NCBI GenBank assembly: GCA_963835705.1
Contig: CAWIGR010000020.1
Span: 124,001-188,000 of the forward strand
Reading direction: 5' to 3'
DNA from: JACVRW01 sp963835705
GTDB lineage: Bacteria; Actinomycetota; Thermoleophilia; Solirubrobacterales; Thermoleophilaceae
DNA length: 64,000 bases
Each line of letters begins with the position of its first letter. Position 1 is the stretch's first letter. The position numbers and the translations under genes are program-made. Below the pieces are notes generated by a model, which worked only from the letters and a program-made list of their open reading frames with translations, was not told the DNA's origin and ran no database searches. Shown here piece after piece: positions 55,701 to 62,452 of this stretch.

Positions 55701-55771
55701 TGCTCCGCGTCGCCGAGCGCACGGTCACACGCCGGCTCACTGCGGATGAGCGGCTGACGTATATGGAGTAG
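52754..55771 (+). CDS. TIR - transmembrane - WD40 protein (1005 aa)
   Basis: Residues about 20-150 are a TIR domain: RPDAFLTYAREDSDVVERLI, VDREEIPFSTSW, AVVVVLSEHWLGSPACRWEL with the Glu at the NADase catalytic position. A helical linker, one membrane helix at about 216-238 (WLLIGALALGVAVVLAVLAY) and a second helical bundle (DSDPELSLLLGIEAAKVAPT) follow. From about 300 to 985 there are about fourteen WD40 blades (RVWDLGAGRRIATLRGH, ALSPDGRVLATAGEDGTVRA, RIWDVRGRRSPV). TIR domains cleave NAD+ or make cyclic signal nucleotides; the propeller would sense or dock a partner. ATG at 52754 has GGTGGAG five bases before. It follows the 547-aa gene by 66 bp on the same strand. Confidence 0.88.
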   Translation: MATAPQTKLDPRQEARAVRPDAFLTYAREDSDVVERLIAGLDEHDKAVWVDREEIPFSTSWRERAHAGIEAAKAVVVVLSEHWLGSPACRWELEQAVQRNKRLVPVLAGPDLPAESLPSELADLAWIPLREKSAIEELVRTLDTDVGWRDRHARLLVRAVEWDRQQRDASYLLRGSDLRAAEAWLDEQDKHEQRALPLQSEYILAGRRATSRRQRTWLLIGALALGVAVVLAVLAYWQRGVAVDNEREANEQRRAAVENARQARSRELAATAMAELDSDPELSLLLGIEAAKVAPTAQAQEALRAALPRTRTAAALPHEGLEDVALSATGAAVTGGTDTLARVWDLGAGRRIATLRGHRTGLYGEAMRGVMGVAVAEDAGVAVTAGVDGTARVWNARSGEQLHVMRGHRGPILDVALSPDGRVLATAGEDGTVRAWDRDTGVQRYVERTRGSALTDVRFSPDGRLLATAFIDTGFGSTGVTVREATTGRPIARPATGQVFQLEFSPDSRRLATVGVGSSARVWDARTGERLAEVPGHGRTASALAFSPDGGIVASGGENGSVKLFEAEGGRVVQTLQGHRGSVSDISFDADGRLIATAATDETAQVWDVATGRRLRTLRGHRAPVWFVDFEPRGDRVVTAGADGKLRLWATPVERPSVELRGHEEVVNDLAFSPDGGRVATASEDGTSRIWDVRGRRSPVTVRHDASVPAVAFSTDGRVLLTAGFGPARLWDAQDGSEVAVLTKRLGSGGTFTADSRHVVVETGAVWDLDGRRAGRLPRLARPPEAAPQGMFATPLDGPAGVFEIPSGRRLTAFRGQAGLDARGGAISPDGRTAAIASDDGVWLWNAVTGQRLSRLPGAEAVSEFSRDGNRLITTSGTEVRLWDVARRRPLADLPHPYPVGQPVFSPDGRLVLTPSWDGWARVWEARTGRQIDKLEGRSTEEYSESFTPVAAFGRDGTTVAAATGGRTAFVHDCRLCAPLAGLLRVAERTVTRRLTADERLTYME

Positions 55772-55790
55772 CGGGGGCCCGATTCGTCCC

Positions 55791-55807
55791 TCCGAGCGAC
55801 GCTCGGA
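55791..55807 (+). terminator. Hairpin after the TIR-WD40 gene, also a repeat copy
   Basis: TCCGAGC (55791-55797) pairs perfectly with GCTCGGA (55801-55807) around GAC, 20 bp after the TIR-WD40 stop. The surrounding 34 bases (55777-55810) recur with three differences at 62792-62825, where a 5-6 bp version of the stem is kept. No U-tract. Confidence 0.45.
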
Positions 55808-55825
55808 TCATGCAGGAGTACCGGC

Positions 55826-56245
55826 TTGCGGCGAAAGAGCGGGCCTGCGGATTCGCCTTCCGGACGCGGGAGGGATCGGCGCGGAGACGACTCGATCCGT
55901 TTCCGCCGAGCAACCGTCGCTGACAGCCGAGCTTTGGCGAGAGCTGTATTCGAGGGCCTCGAACACTATGCGGAGTTCACGCCGCCGGGCTGGACCGCGC
56001 CGTCTCTGGAGGAGATCGACGAAGAGTACGAATCGCTCGCCGACGAGGACGTGTATTGCGTTCTCGCGGAATCCACAGACGAGGTCGTCGGCCAGATCAC
56101 GGTACTCCCGGCCACGCAAGCGCTCCATCCCAACGACGACTCGGCGCTTGGGCACATTTGCAACTTCTTCGTTTCCCGCGACTTCTGGGCCACCGGGCTC
56201 GCGGGAGACCTGCACCGCGCGGCTTTAGACGCGGCGCATGAGCGT
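55826..56245 (+). pseudogene. GNAT acetyltransferase, N-terminal half
   Basis: The frame codes for the first half of a GNAT fold: IRFRRATVADSRALARAVFE, GLEHYAEFTPPGW, DVYCVLAESTDEVVGQITVL, and LGHICNFFVSRDFWATGLAG with LHRAALDAAHERG. The acetyl-CoA loop is degenerate here and the second half (beta 5-7) is missing from this strand. The missing half occurs a few bases on, in the opposite orientation at 56254-56445. A GCGGCG(C)ATGAG / CTCATCGCCGC inverted repeat at about 56232-56264 lies right at the joint. Substrate unknown. Confidence 0.65.
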
Positions 56246-56253
56246 GGACGACC

Positions 56254-56445
56254 TCATCGCCGCAGTGCGAGCGTTGGGCCATAGTTCCGGTCCTCGAGCC
56301 TGTAGCGGTACTCGACCATTGTGAAGCCTGAGATCGGGTCGTGGGATTGGTTGCTGATTGGCAGCCAGCCCACGCGTTCGTAGAAGCGTCGCGCGCGAGC
56401 TTGACCGGCGGGCACGAATAGCCGCTCGCTGAAGCCGCGCAGCGG
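56254..56445 (-). pseudogene. GNAT acetyltransferase, C-terminal half in inverted orientation
   Basis: The minus strand reads GFSERLFVPAGQARARRFYE, then RVGWLPISNQSHDPISGFTM, VEYRYRL and a stop at 56254. This is the C-terminal half of a GNAT domain (helix 4, the RFYERVGW motif and final strands) and continues exactly where the plus-strand half ends (ALDAAHERG). A single enzyme appears to have been cut by an inversion. Upstream of about 56445 the frame runs into unrelated sequence. Confidence 0.65.
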
Positions 56446-56753
56446 TCCGGTCAACCACCACGGTGCTCGGTGTCGTCCCGAGCAGGGGCGAGGCGCTGCG
56501 CCGCCGACACGGTTGCTCGACGGAGAGGCAGGGGCTGCCGAACTTGGGGGCACACCTGGTTCCTCGGGAAGACGGCGTATGCCCACGCAGGGGGATGAGA
56601 TTCGTACGGCTTCGGCGCCCCCTACTGGTCGGTCCTTGCCGGAACGTTGAACTGCGCTTAGGGTGGGACTGCTTGCGTGTCCCCCCTTTCGAGGCGCCAC
56701 TGGTCCGGCGCTGGGCGGCGCAACAGCGCCACGCCCAAACCGAGGAGGACGCA

Positions 56754-57764
56754 GTGAAAGGACTCATTGCCAATCGCAGGCCACGCTTGAGCTTGCCGAT
56801 GATCGCGGTGGCCGCTGCCGCCGCCGTTGCGGGTAGTGCGCCTGCCGCCGAGGCGACGTCCCCCGGCGAACGTGGGCCGATCGCCTTCCAGCGCTTCATC
56901 GATCCCCAAGACGAGGAAAGCACGCAGATCTTCACCGTAGCCCGGCCGGGGGCGAAGCCGCACAAGCTGACCTCCGGAGGCACCGCCGTCAACGCCGACT
57001 ACTCACCCGACGGCCAGCGCATCGTCTTCGAGCGCCGCTACGGCGGCAAAAGCCCGGACTCGCTCTTCACCATGGACTCCGACGGCTCGTCGCAGACCCG
57101 TCTTCCGACCGCCTGCAGCGCGCCCACCTGTCTGGGCGACAGCGCCCCCGCCTGGTCTCCCGACGGGAACCGGCTCGTGTTCGAGCGCGCGTTCGGGCCG
57201 ATCGTCAAGGACACCGCCGCGGGGCTCGACCTCGTCACCGCAAACGCCGACGGGAGCAACGAGCAGGTGATCCTCCACTACAGGTCGCTGGAGGCGCAGG
57301 GACAGGAGCCGCATGATGCGCAGTGGTCCCCGGATGGCACGCGGATCGCGGTGAACATCCTCAACACCAAGGCCAAGCCACGCAACGGCTCGGCCATCTA
57401 CGTCCTCGATGCCGACGGCTCGGGCCTGCACCGGATCACTCCGATCCGGCTGAACGCCGGAAACCCGGACTGGTCACCCAACGGGAAGCGAATCGCCTTC
57501 AACTCCTCGTACGAGGCCCAAGGGGCCGTCGAGATCTACACGGTCAGGCCCGACGGCAGCGGCCTGAAGCGGCTGCGCAAGGAGCGCAAGGACAGCTACT
57601 CCTACGATCCGGTTTGGTCGCCCGACGGGGGACGCCTCGCGTTCGTTCACGGCGCCGGACGACAGGTCCCGCACATCTGGACGACGAAGAAGAACGGGAC
57701 CGGGCTGCGCCAAGTGACCCATGGTCGTCGCCCCGACCGCGGGCCCGACTGGGGGTCGCAGTGA
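56754..57764 (+). CDS. Secreted TolB-like beta-propeller (PD40/WD40-like)
   Basis: A 336-aa exported protein. Signal peptide MKGLIANRRPRLSLPMIAVA with Ala-rich core and cleavage near PAAEA. Five propeller blades with the TolB-type repeat: DYSPDGQRIVFERR, AWSPDGNRLVFERA, QWSPDGTRIAVNIL, DWSPNGKRIAFNSS, VWSPDGGRLAFVHG, each after an I/LYT...DGSG strand. GTG at 56754 follows GAGGAGG by five bases, an ideal ribosome site; the frame is open further upstream without signal-peptide character. In actinobacteria such standalone propellers are secreted, function unknown; no Tol system is expected. It stands alone. Confidence 0.85.
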   Translation: MKGLIANRRPRLSLPMIAVAAAAAVAGSAPAAEATSPGERGPIAFQRFIDPQDEESTQIFTVARPGAKPHKLTSGGTAVNADYSPDGQRIVFERRYGGKSPDSLFTMDSDGSSQTRLPTACSAPTCLGDSAPAWSPDGNRLVFERAFGPIVKDTAAGLDLVTANADGSNEQVILHYRSLEAQGQEPHDAQWSPDGTRIAVNILNTKAKPRNGSAIYVLDADGSGLHRITPIRLNAGNPDWSPNGKRIAFNSSYEAQGAVEIYTVRPDGSGLKRLRKERKDSYSYDPVWSPDGGRLAFVHGAGRQVPHIWTTKKNGTGLRQVTHGRRPDRGPDWGSQ

Positions 57765-58143
57765 CACGAGCGTCAAGACGGTCTGATGGCCGTGCAAAGC
57801 GCTGCCGCTCAGGCGGGCTCGTGGACTCGCTGCTCAGCTTGCTCTGAGAGTCCACACAACGCTGTAGCACCCCGAACCTCCTGAGGCCCGGGACCCACTG
57901 CTGCTTCCATGGATTCGACACTCGCTGGCTGCGTCGAGTTCCGGAACCGCGCGCTTCTCCTTTCGCCTGCCAGCGGCACTCACGGCCGGTGAGTGGACTT
58001 CTGCCTTCACGCAACTCGACACTCGCGTCGTCGTGCGGCGCAGTGCTTTGCGCGCTGCTGCTTTCGCGCGACAAACGAGGATCCGCCCGTCCTGGTCGGA
58101 TAGCGGGAGTCCGCCCCGCTCCTTGTCGTCCGGTGCCCGAGTA
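57765..58143. other. Intergenic region, no gene seen
   Basis: No reading frame with family likeness. A 25-bp motif at about 57950-57975 (GCGCGCTTCTCCTTTCGCCT) recurs in inverted orientation at about 63055-63080, and GCGGCACTC near 57977 recurs near 62987. These shared scraps and those at 58144-58325 suggest that this stretch and 62.5-63.1 kb derive from related, now degraded sequence. Confidence 0.4.
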
Positions 58144-58325
58144 GGTCTCCGAGCCCTCCCGCGACCTTCCCTCCGCCTCCGTTGCCCTCCGGAAGCCGGA
58201 GGCGGGCGGGCGTGATTCAGGAGCGTCGGAGCCGTTCTCGCCGGCCAGCCGATGTCCCTGCTCAGAGCGATATCGGCGGGGGTGTCGGGTCGGTGGCGGG
58301 ATTCGAACCCGCGATCGTTACCTTC
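58144..58325. repeat. Degenerate dispersed repeat, copy 1
   Basis: Aligns with 62641-62811 with frequent substitutions and small gaps: shared GGTCTCCGA, CCTTCCCTC, GAAGCCGGAGGC, GTGATTCA, GCGTCGGAGC, TGCTCAG-GCGAT-TCGGCG and GGGTGTC-GGTCGG. No coding frame is conserved between the copies. Copy 1 ends in a tRNA-like T-arm, copy 2 in the hairpin motif also found after the TIR-WD40 gene. Confidence 0.5.
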
Positions 58326-58345
58326 GGATGTTGCGGCACATGCTG
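58286..58345 (-). tRNA. tRNA-like 3' fragment (T-arm only)
   Basis: On the minus strand GCGGG-TTCGAAT-CCCGC (58312-58296) is a perfect 5-bp T-stem with the invariant TTCGAAT loop, followed by seven bases CACCGAC as a possible acceptor strand. No matching 5' acceptor strand, D-arm or anticodon loop with U33 is found in the next 60 bases, and CCA is not encoded. It is therefore a remnant, as left by integration or recombination in a tRNA gene. A chance resemblance is possible. Confidence 0.3.
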
Positions 58346-58351
58346 GCGACG

Positions 58352-58825
58352 CTAGCCGTTGTTCGCGAGCGCCCTGGCGGCGCGTGACGCGACGGCGACC
58401 GCGGCTGCGTAGTCGGGAGCCGTGCCCGCGATCGCCACCACCAGGCCCTCCTTGCCATCGCCGATCAGGCCGACCTGCATTACCTCGTAGCTGCCCGCGT
58501 CAGATTCGCTCGGCCCCCAGCCACCCTTGAAGCGAAGCGGCGGCTTCCCGTCCCAGGTTGCGGCCCCCACGCCCCAGCGCTGGTCGGGCACCACGCGCCC
58601 CATCGCGTCGAGGATCAGGGCGGTGTCGGCATGGGACAGCAGCCGGCTGCGTGCGAGCGAGCGGTAGAAGGTAGCGGCTCCCTCAAGCGTCCAAACGGTG
58701 CGCCCGAAGGGGCTGAAGCCGCGCGGGTCCGGGACCGATACGACCTTGGTCGCGTCGTCGCTCGCCTGGCGCAGCACCATGTCGGTGCGTCGGGCCGCGG
58801 CTGCGTCGTCTCCGAATGCGCTCAC
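58352..58825 (-). pseudogene. Beta-lactamase-fold serine hydrolase, C-terminal part
   Basis: About 158 codons resemble the second half of a class A beta-lactamase-like hydrolase: WRELVSAFGDDAAAARRTDM just upstream and inside, DMVLRQASDDATKVVSVPDP, the omega-region replacement, WGVGAATWDGKPPLRFKGGW where KGG stands for the KTG triad, and VMQVGLIGDGKEGLVVAIAG. The N-terminal half with the catalytic SxxK is not present; upstream the frame merges into unrelated sequence and an insertion sequence lies 180 bp away. Probably a deletion or insertion remnant. GTG at 58825 is only the first start codon in the frame. Confidence 0.55.
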
Positions 58826-58864
58826 CAGTTCGCGCCAGAGAGCGAGCGCCGCTCGGCGCGGCGC

Positions 58865-59003
58865 TCAGGCCGCGAGCTCGTCCTCGAGCCCGAGCTCTTC
58901 GCGTAGCCAAGCCACGTCGGCGAACGGCTCACCACGGCGACGGGCCCGCTCGACGCCGTTTTCGACCCCACGCACCAACCTACCTGTTGGGAGGTCGGGT
59001 CGC
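58865..59003 (-). pseudogene. C-terminal tail of an unidentified gene cut by the insertion sequence
   Basis: From the left end of the insertion sequence the minus strand reads RRPDLPTGRLVRGVENGVER, ARRRGEPFADVAWLREELGL and EDELAA before a TGA at 58865-58867. The composition (helical, charged, ending in an acidic tail) is that of a real protein end and the frame is open into the IS end. The upstream part would lie to the right of 60338, but nothing continuing it is recognisable there. Identity unknown. Confidence 0.35.
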
Positions 59004-60338
59004 CGACAGGACATCGCTTACGGGATCGCCGTGGCGCCGCCCCTGCGCAGCGAGCCGTAGGCGAGTGGAGCAGGTGCGGCGCTGCGCTCAGCCGGTCGGT
59101 CTGGGGATCGTCGCGCGCAGCGCGAGCTCGCCGTCGCGGTGGACGAGCAGGTTGCCCTCGGTGGGCTCGAGCGCGAGGTCGAGCGTGGCGGTCACGTAGC
59201 GGTTGACGAGCTCCTCGGGCACGCTGATCGAGCGGCGTAGTAGGCGCAGCTTGCGGTCGGAGCGGATGAAGCGGATGAACTCGATCCGTCCTGCCTCCGG
59301 CCAGTCCGCCGGGATCTCGGCGGGGGGCGTCGGATGGCGCGTCGCGGCCGCGGCGGTGACCTCGTTCGGGGTGCGCCGGCCGCTGGCGCGGTAGCGGTGG
59401 TTGGCGTTGTGGAAGCGCTCGAACTCGAGCGCGCGGCCGGCGAGCTGCTCGCGCGAGCTGAATCGCTCGGAGCGGTAGAAGCGCTTGTCGAAGGTGTCGT
59501 TGAAGTGCTCGACGACTGCGTTTCGCCACGGTTCACCCTGCGGGATGAAGACCGGCGTGACGTTGTCGTGCAGGCAGACGCGGACGATCTCGCCGAGCTT
59601 GGTCGAGCCCAGCACGAACGGCTTGCCGTTGTCGAGCTGCAGCCGCCGCGGCAGCCCCAGGCGACCCCAGAGCGCGTGCAGCGCGGCGGTGATCGTCGGC
59701 TCGCTCTGCTCGGGGGCGATCTCGATCCCGGCCGCGTGGGCGCAGACGTCGATCGCGTTCAGCGCCACGAACGGCAACCCGCCGTCGAGGTGGCGCGGCC
59801 CGACGAGGTCTGCCTGCTGCAGGTCGCCGGGGCGCTCGCACGACGGCGCCGGGTAGGGAACGCCCTTCGGCTCACGCCGAGCGGGACGCGGACGCGGCGC
59901 CAGCCCCGCGCGGGCGAGGATCCGCTCGACGGTGCGCGTCGAGGGCGGCACGATGCCGAGCTTCTCGAGCTCCCACGCGACGGCCTCCGAGCCGATCTGC
60001 GCCCACGGATCGTCTTGCAGCCGACGGCGCACCGCGACGACCTGCGCCACGAGCGCCTCCGGCGTTCGGTTCGCGACCCGCCGCGGCGCGCGGGAGCGCT
60101 CGCTCGCCCAACCGGGATCGCCCGGGTCGTAGCGGCGCGTCCACGACGCCACCCACTGCCTCGACCTGCCCAACGACCGGCCGATCACCTCCGGCGACTC
60201 GCCTGCAAGCCTGCGCCGCACCGCCTCACGCCGCGCCCTCTCCTCGCCCTTCGCCAACAGAAACCTCCCTCGCTCGACCGATCCAGGAGGACGGTTCAGG
60301 CCGCTGCGGACGGGTCAGCGGTAAACGATGTCCTGTCG
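59004..60338. mobile_element. IS481-type insertion sequence
   Basis: An element of 1335 bp bounded by inverted repeats: CGACAGGACATCGCTTAC at 59004-59021 and GTAAACGATGTCCTGTCG at 60321-60338, 17 of 18 pairing. It contains one transposase gene on the minus strand and little else, the standard IS481 layout. No clear target duplication is visible in the flanks. A further copy of the right-end sequence lies at 60382-60399. Confidence 0.75.
59088..60257 (-). CDS. IS481-family transposase
   Basis: A 389-aa DDE transposase with an N-terminal winged HTH (RREAVRRRLAGESPEVIGRS, LGRSRQWVASWTRRYD), a second HTH-like part (LGIVPPSTRTVERILARAGL) and an RNase-H core with D-D-E at DLQQADLVG, RLQLDNGKPF and AVVEHFNDTFDKRFYRSERF. 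The C-terminus is a small beta domain (ELVNRYVTATLDLALEPTEG). The gene is intact, so the element may still move. The frame also stays open downstream in another frame, which is ignored. Confidence 0.9.
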   Translation of the reverse strand: MAKGEERARREAVRRRLAGESPEVIGRSLGRSRQWVASWTRRYDPGDPGWASERSRAPRRVANRTPEALVAQVVAVRRRLQDDPWAQIGSEAVAWELEKLGIVPPSTRTVERILARAGLAPRPRPARREPKGVPYPAPSCERPGDLQQADLVGPRHLDGGLPFVALNAIDVCAHAAGIEIAPEQSEPTITAALHALWGRLGLPRRLQLDNGKPFVLGSTKLGEIVRVCLHDNVTPVFIPQGEPWRNAVVEHFNDTFDKRFYRSERFSSREQLAGRALEFERFHNANHRYRASGRRTPNEVTAAAATRHPTPPAEIPADWPEAGRIEFIRFIRSDRKLRLLRRSISVPEELVNRYVTATLDLALEPTEGNLLVHRDGELALRATIPRPTG

Positions 60339-60381
60339 CCTCAGGCGGGGGGCGTCGTCATCAATCTGCTGTCGGCTGGAG

Positions 60382-60399
60382 GTAAACGATGTGCTGTCG
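60382..60399. repeat. Extra IS right-end copy
   Basis: GTAAACGATGTGCTGTCG differs from the right terminal repeat of the IS (60321-60338) at one base and has the same orientation, 61 bp further on; CTGCTGTCGGCTG also precedes it. It may be the trace of an earlier insertion and excision, or an alternative end allowing a longer transposing unit. Confidence 0.5.
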
Positions 60400-60790
60400 G
60401 CTGTCACCTACCCAGGCCCAGGGAACACGCCTGTAACGGTTTCTGGGGCTTCCCAGCTAGCGCAGATGACACCGGAGCAGATGCAGGCCAGGTTGGACGA
60501 GCTGGCCCGCACCTTCGACCGCATCGGCAGCGACACCTCGATGCGCACCGGAGGGCCGGGCGCTCGCCAAGGCACTCGGACAGGAGCGCCCGAGTTGGCT
60601 GCCGAGGGACGAGTGGTGAGATCCCACGCCAGGGGTTCGGAGACAGCTCGTGCGGCGTCCTGCGGCCTTTCGGCCGGTGACTTGTCCCATATTCCGGGCA
60701 TGGGATTACGGCCAAGTCAGACGCCCCCGGCGGGTACGCGCCTCGGACATTTCGACCTGACACGTCCGCCCGGCTGGTTGAGTTTCTCAA
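60400..60790. other. Region with one doubtful small frame
   Basis: ATG at 60468 opens a helical peptide (MTPEQMQARLDELARTFDRI, GSDTSMRTGG); after one frame change it would continue RALAKALGQERPSWLPRDEW to a TGA near 60618. The composition is plausible for a small protein of about 50 residues but there is no ribosome site and the frame change weakens it. The rest, to 60790, shows nothing. Confidence 0.25.
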
Positions 60791-61060
60791 GTGGACGACG
60801 CAACGATCCTCACCGAGCGCCTGCGGGGCCGCACCCTGCGCGACCTGGCCGATACCACTGGGCTCAGCCCCGAAGGCGTGCGCGTCGTGGTCGCCCGCGA
60901 GGGCCGCAAGCAGATCGACGAGATCGAGCTGGCGCTGTTGGCCAACACCAAGACCGACGACCTTCAGGGAGGAGCCGTAGCTCGAGCCGCGAGCCAGGCC
61001 TCCAGCACCCGAACCTCCTGCCCGAGCCCGTGGGCCTCGCACAACGCCGCGAGAGCCTGA
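60791..61060 (+). CDS. Small HTH protein, possibly truncated
   Basis: GTG at 60791 opens DDATILTERLRGRTLRDLAD, TTGLSPEGVRVVVAREGRKQ and IDEIELALLANTKTDDL, a helix-turn-helix of the recombinase/sigma-like type with the recognition helix SPEGVRVVVARE. After about residue 58 the sequence becomes Ala/Ser/Arg-rich without pattern, so the true protein may have been cut there. An N-terminal DNA-binding part of a lost mobile-element gene is the likeliest reading. Confidence 0.45.
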   Translation: MDDATILTERLRGRTLRDLADTTGLSPEGVRVVVAREGRKQIDEIELALLANTKTDDLQGGAVARAASQASSTRTSCPSPWASHNAARA

Positions 61061-61174
61061 ACGGCGGCCTCCACTCCCGGGCCAGGCAACGCGGCGACAG
61101 GAGCTCGCGCAGCGGGAAACCCCGGCCCGCTGCCGACGACCGATGACCCAACGGGGACCGAAAGGAACGAACAC

Positions 61175-61535
61175 ATGAGTAGCGCCAAAGCCGCCAGGAC
61201 GGCGGCGATCAACGGCGCGGACGCCGGCGCCGCCCTCCACGAGCGACTACACCGACACCGCGGGCAACGTCCTCACGGTCCGCGACGAACTGAGCGCCGG
61301 AACGCTGAGCAAGCTCGATGCGCTCGACGCAGCGCCGGTCTCAGCGGACGACCGCTGGCAGCGCCGCACCGAGTTCCTGTTCGAGCGCCTGGCGGTGCGC
61401 TGGGAGATCAGCGGCCTGCCGCTCGAAAGCCAGCGAGAGCTGCTCGGCCGCTATCGCCTCGCGAGCGCCGACGAGCGGCGATGGGTGCGCAAGGTGCTCG
61501 ACGAGCATCTGCGCACCCATATCGCCCGGTCTTAG
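61175..61535 (+). pseudogene. Small unidentified protein with one frameshift (about 119 aa)
   Basis: ATG at 61175 has a good ribosome site (AAAGGA, eight bases before) and opens MSSAKAARTAAINGADAGAA. From about 61240 the coding continues one frame over: DYTDTAGNVLTVRDELSAGT, LSKLDALDAAPVSADDRWQR, RTEFLFERLAVRWEISGLPL, ESQRELLGRYRLASADERRW, VRKVLDEHLRTHIARS, stop at 61533. The helical, charged second part is clearly protein-like and has no start of its own. I do not recognise the family. Its stop overlaps the stop of the convergent secreted gene. Confidence 0.5.
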
Positions 61536-62452
61536 CGCAGCTTGACCCGGAAGCCGACCCGGCCGCCTTTGCCGCGCGTGAAGGTCGCGGTCTTCGCGTT
61601 CACTACCCACGGCGAGGGCAGGTCCCCATTCGGGTCATCGAGGAAGCTCGCGAACAGCGTCGTCGAGCGCAGGCAGCTGAGACCGCCCCGCACCCAGACG
61701 TTGTAGGTGCCCTTCGGCAGTTTGAGCTTGCCGATCGTGCCGTTGTGCAGGACGCGGAACGTCGGGCAGGGGATCTCGCCGCGGATCGGGTAGCGCCCCT
61801 GCCTGGTGCCCCCGTCCGGAACGTACGGCTTGATGCGGAATCCGACCTGCGTGTTCCCCTTGAAGAAGCTACCCGTTGCCGGATCGATGAACCAGGGTTG
61901 CGGCAGGACGCCGTCCCAGTCCTGCAGGAAGCCGGCGAACAGCGAGGATGCCTTCGAGCAGCTGGGCCCGCTGTAGCCCACCCGAGTGATCCGGTAGCGG
62001 CCCCTCGGGATCGAGAAGTCGCCAATGTGGTCGTTGTGGAGGACCGTGAAGTATCCCGGGCACACGCGTCTGGACGGCGGGTGCGGTGGGTTGGGCGGCG
62101 TCGGCGGAGTCGGGCCGGCGGGCGTCACCCGGAAGCCGGTCGAGCTGCCGCGCCCCGACCTGAAGGTCCGCGTGGACCGGCTGGCTACCCAGGGCTTGGG
62201 CAGTTTGCCGTTGAAGTCCTGCAGGAACTGCGTGAAGAGGTGGGACGCCTCCGTGCAGCCCATCGTCTGGGTGTCCAGCACGGTGATTACGTAGGGATCG
62301 GCCGGCAGCTGCATGCTCCCGATGCGGTCGTTGTGGAGCACCTCGAACGTGCCGGGACAGGTGGCCTCGTCGGCCGAGGCGGAGGGGGCGAACGCAATGG
62401 CCATCGCCGTCATGACCGCGAGCCCCGAGAGAGTCCTTCTCGTTCGTGTCAT
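61532..62452 (-). CDS. Secreted protein made of three copies of one ~80-aa domain
   Basis: A 306-aa protein with signal peptide (RTLSGLAVMTAMAIAFAPSA, cleavage near SADEA). Three homologous units at about 32-110, 130-208 and 224-304 share: C-P-x-x-F-x-V-L-H-N-D-x-I-G, a short basic hairpin ending in G-x-Y-x-I/V, a second Cys, L/S-x-L-F-x-x-F-L-x-D-x-x-G-x-L-P-x-P-W, then T-x-x-F-x-x-G and GFR. Two Cys per unit suggest a disulfide each. The first linker is Pro/Thr-rich (TPPTPPNPPHPP). I know no family name. ATG at 62452. Probably an extracellular binding protein; ligand unknown. Confidence 0.7.
   Translation of the reverse strand: MTRTRRTLSGLAVMTAMAIAFAPSASADEATCPGTFEVLHNDRIGSMQLPADPYVITVLDTQTMGCTEASHLFTQFLQDFNGKLPKPWVASRSTRTFRSGRGSSTGFRVTPAGPTPPTPPNPPHPPSRRVCPGYFTVLHNDHIGDFSIPRGRYRITRVGYSGPSCSKASSLFAGFLQDWDGVLPQPWFIDPATGSFFKGNTQVGFRIKPYVPDGGTRQGRYPIRGEIPCPTFRVLHNGTIGKLKLPKGTYNVWVRGGLSCLRSTTLFASFLDDPNGDLPSPWVVNAKTATFTRGKGGRVGFRVKLR

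Noticed and set aside
58252..58530. Plus-strand frame with GRWRDSNPRSLPSD
   Set aside because: The DSNPR signature is the known false translation of an antisense tRNA T-arm; not a protein.
60964..61212. Minus-strand 82-codon frame with a hydrophobic start
   Set aside because: Overlaps the start of the better supported plus-strand gene at 61175 and has no ribosome site; the helical end (EVRVLEAWLAARA) is suggestive but not enough.
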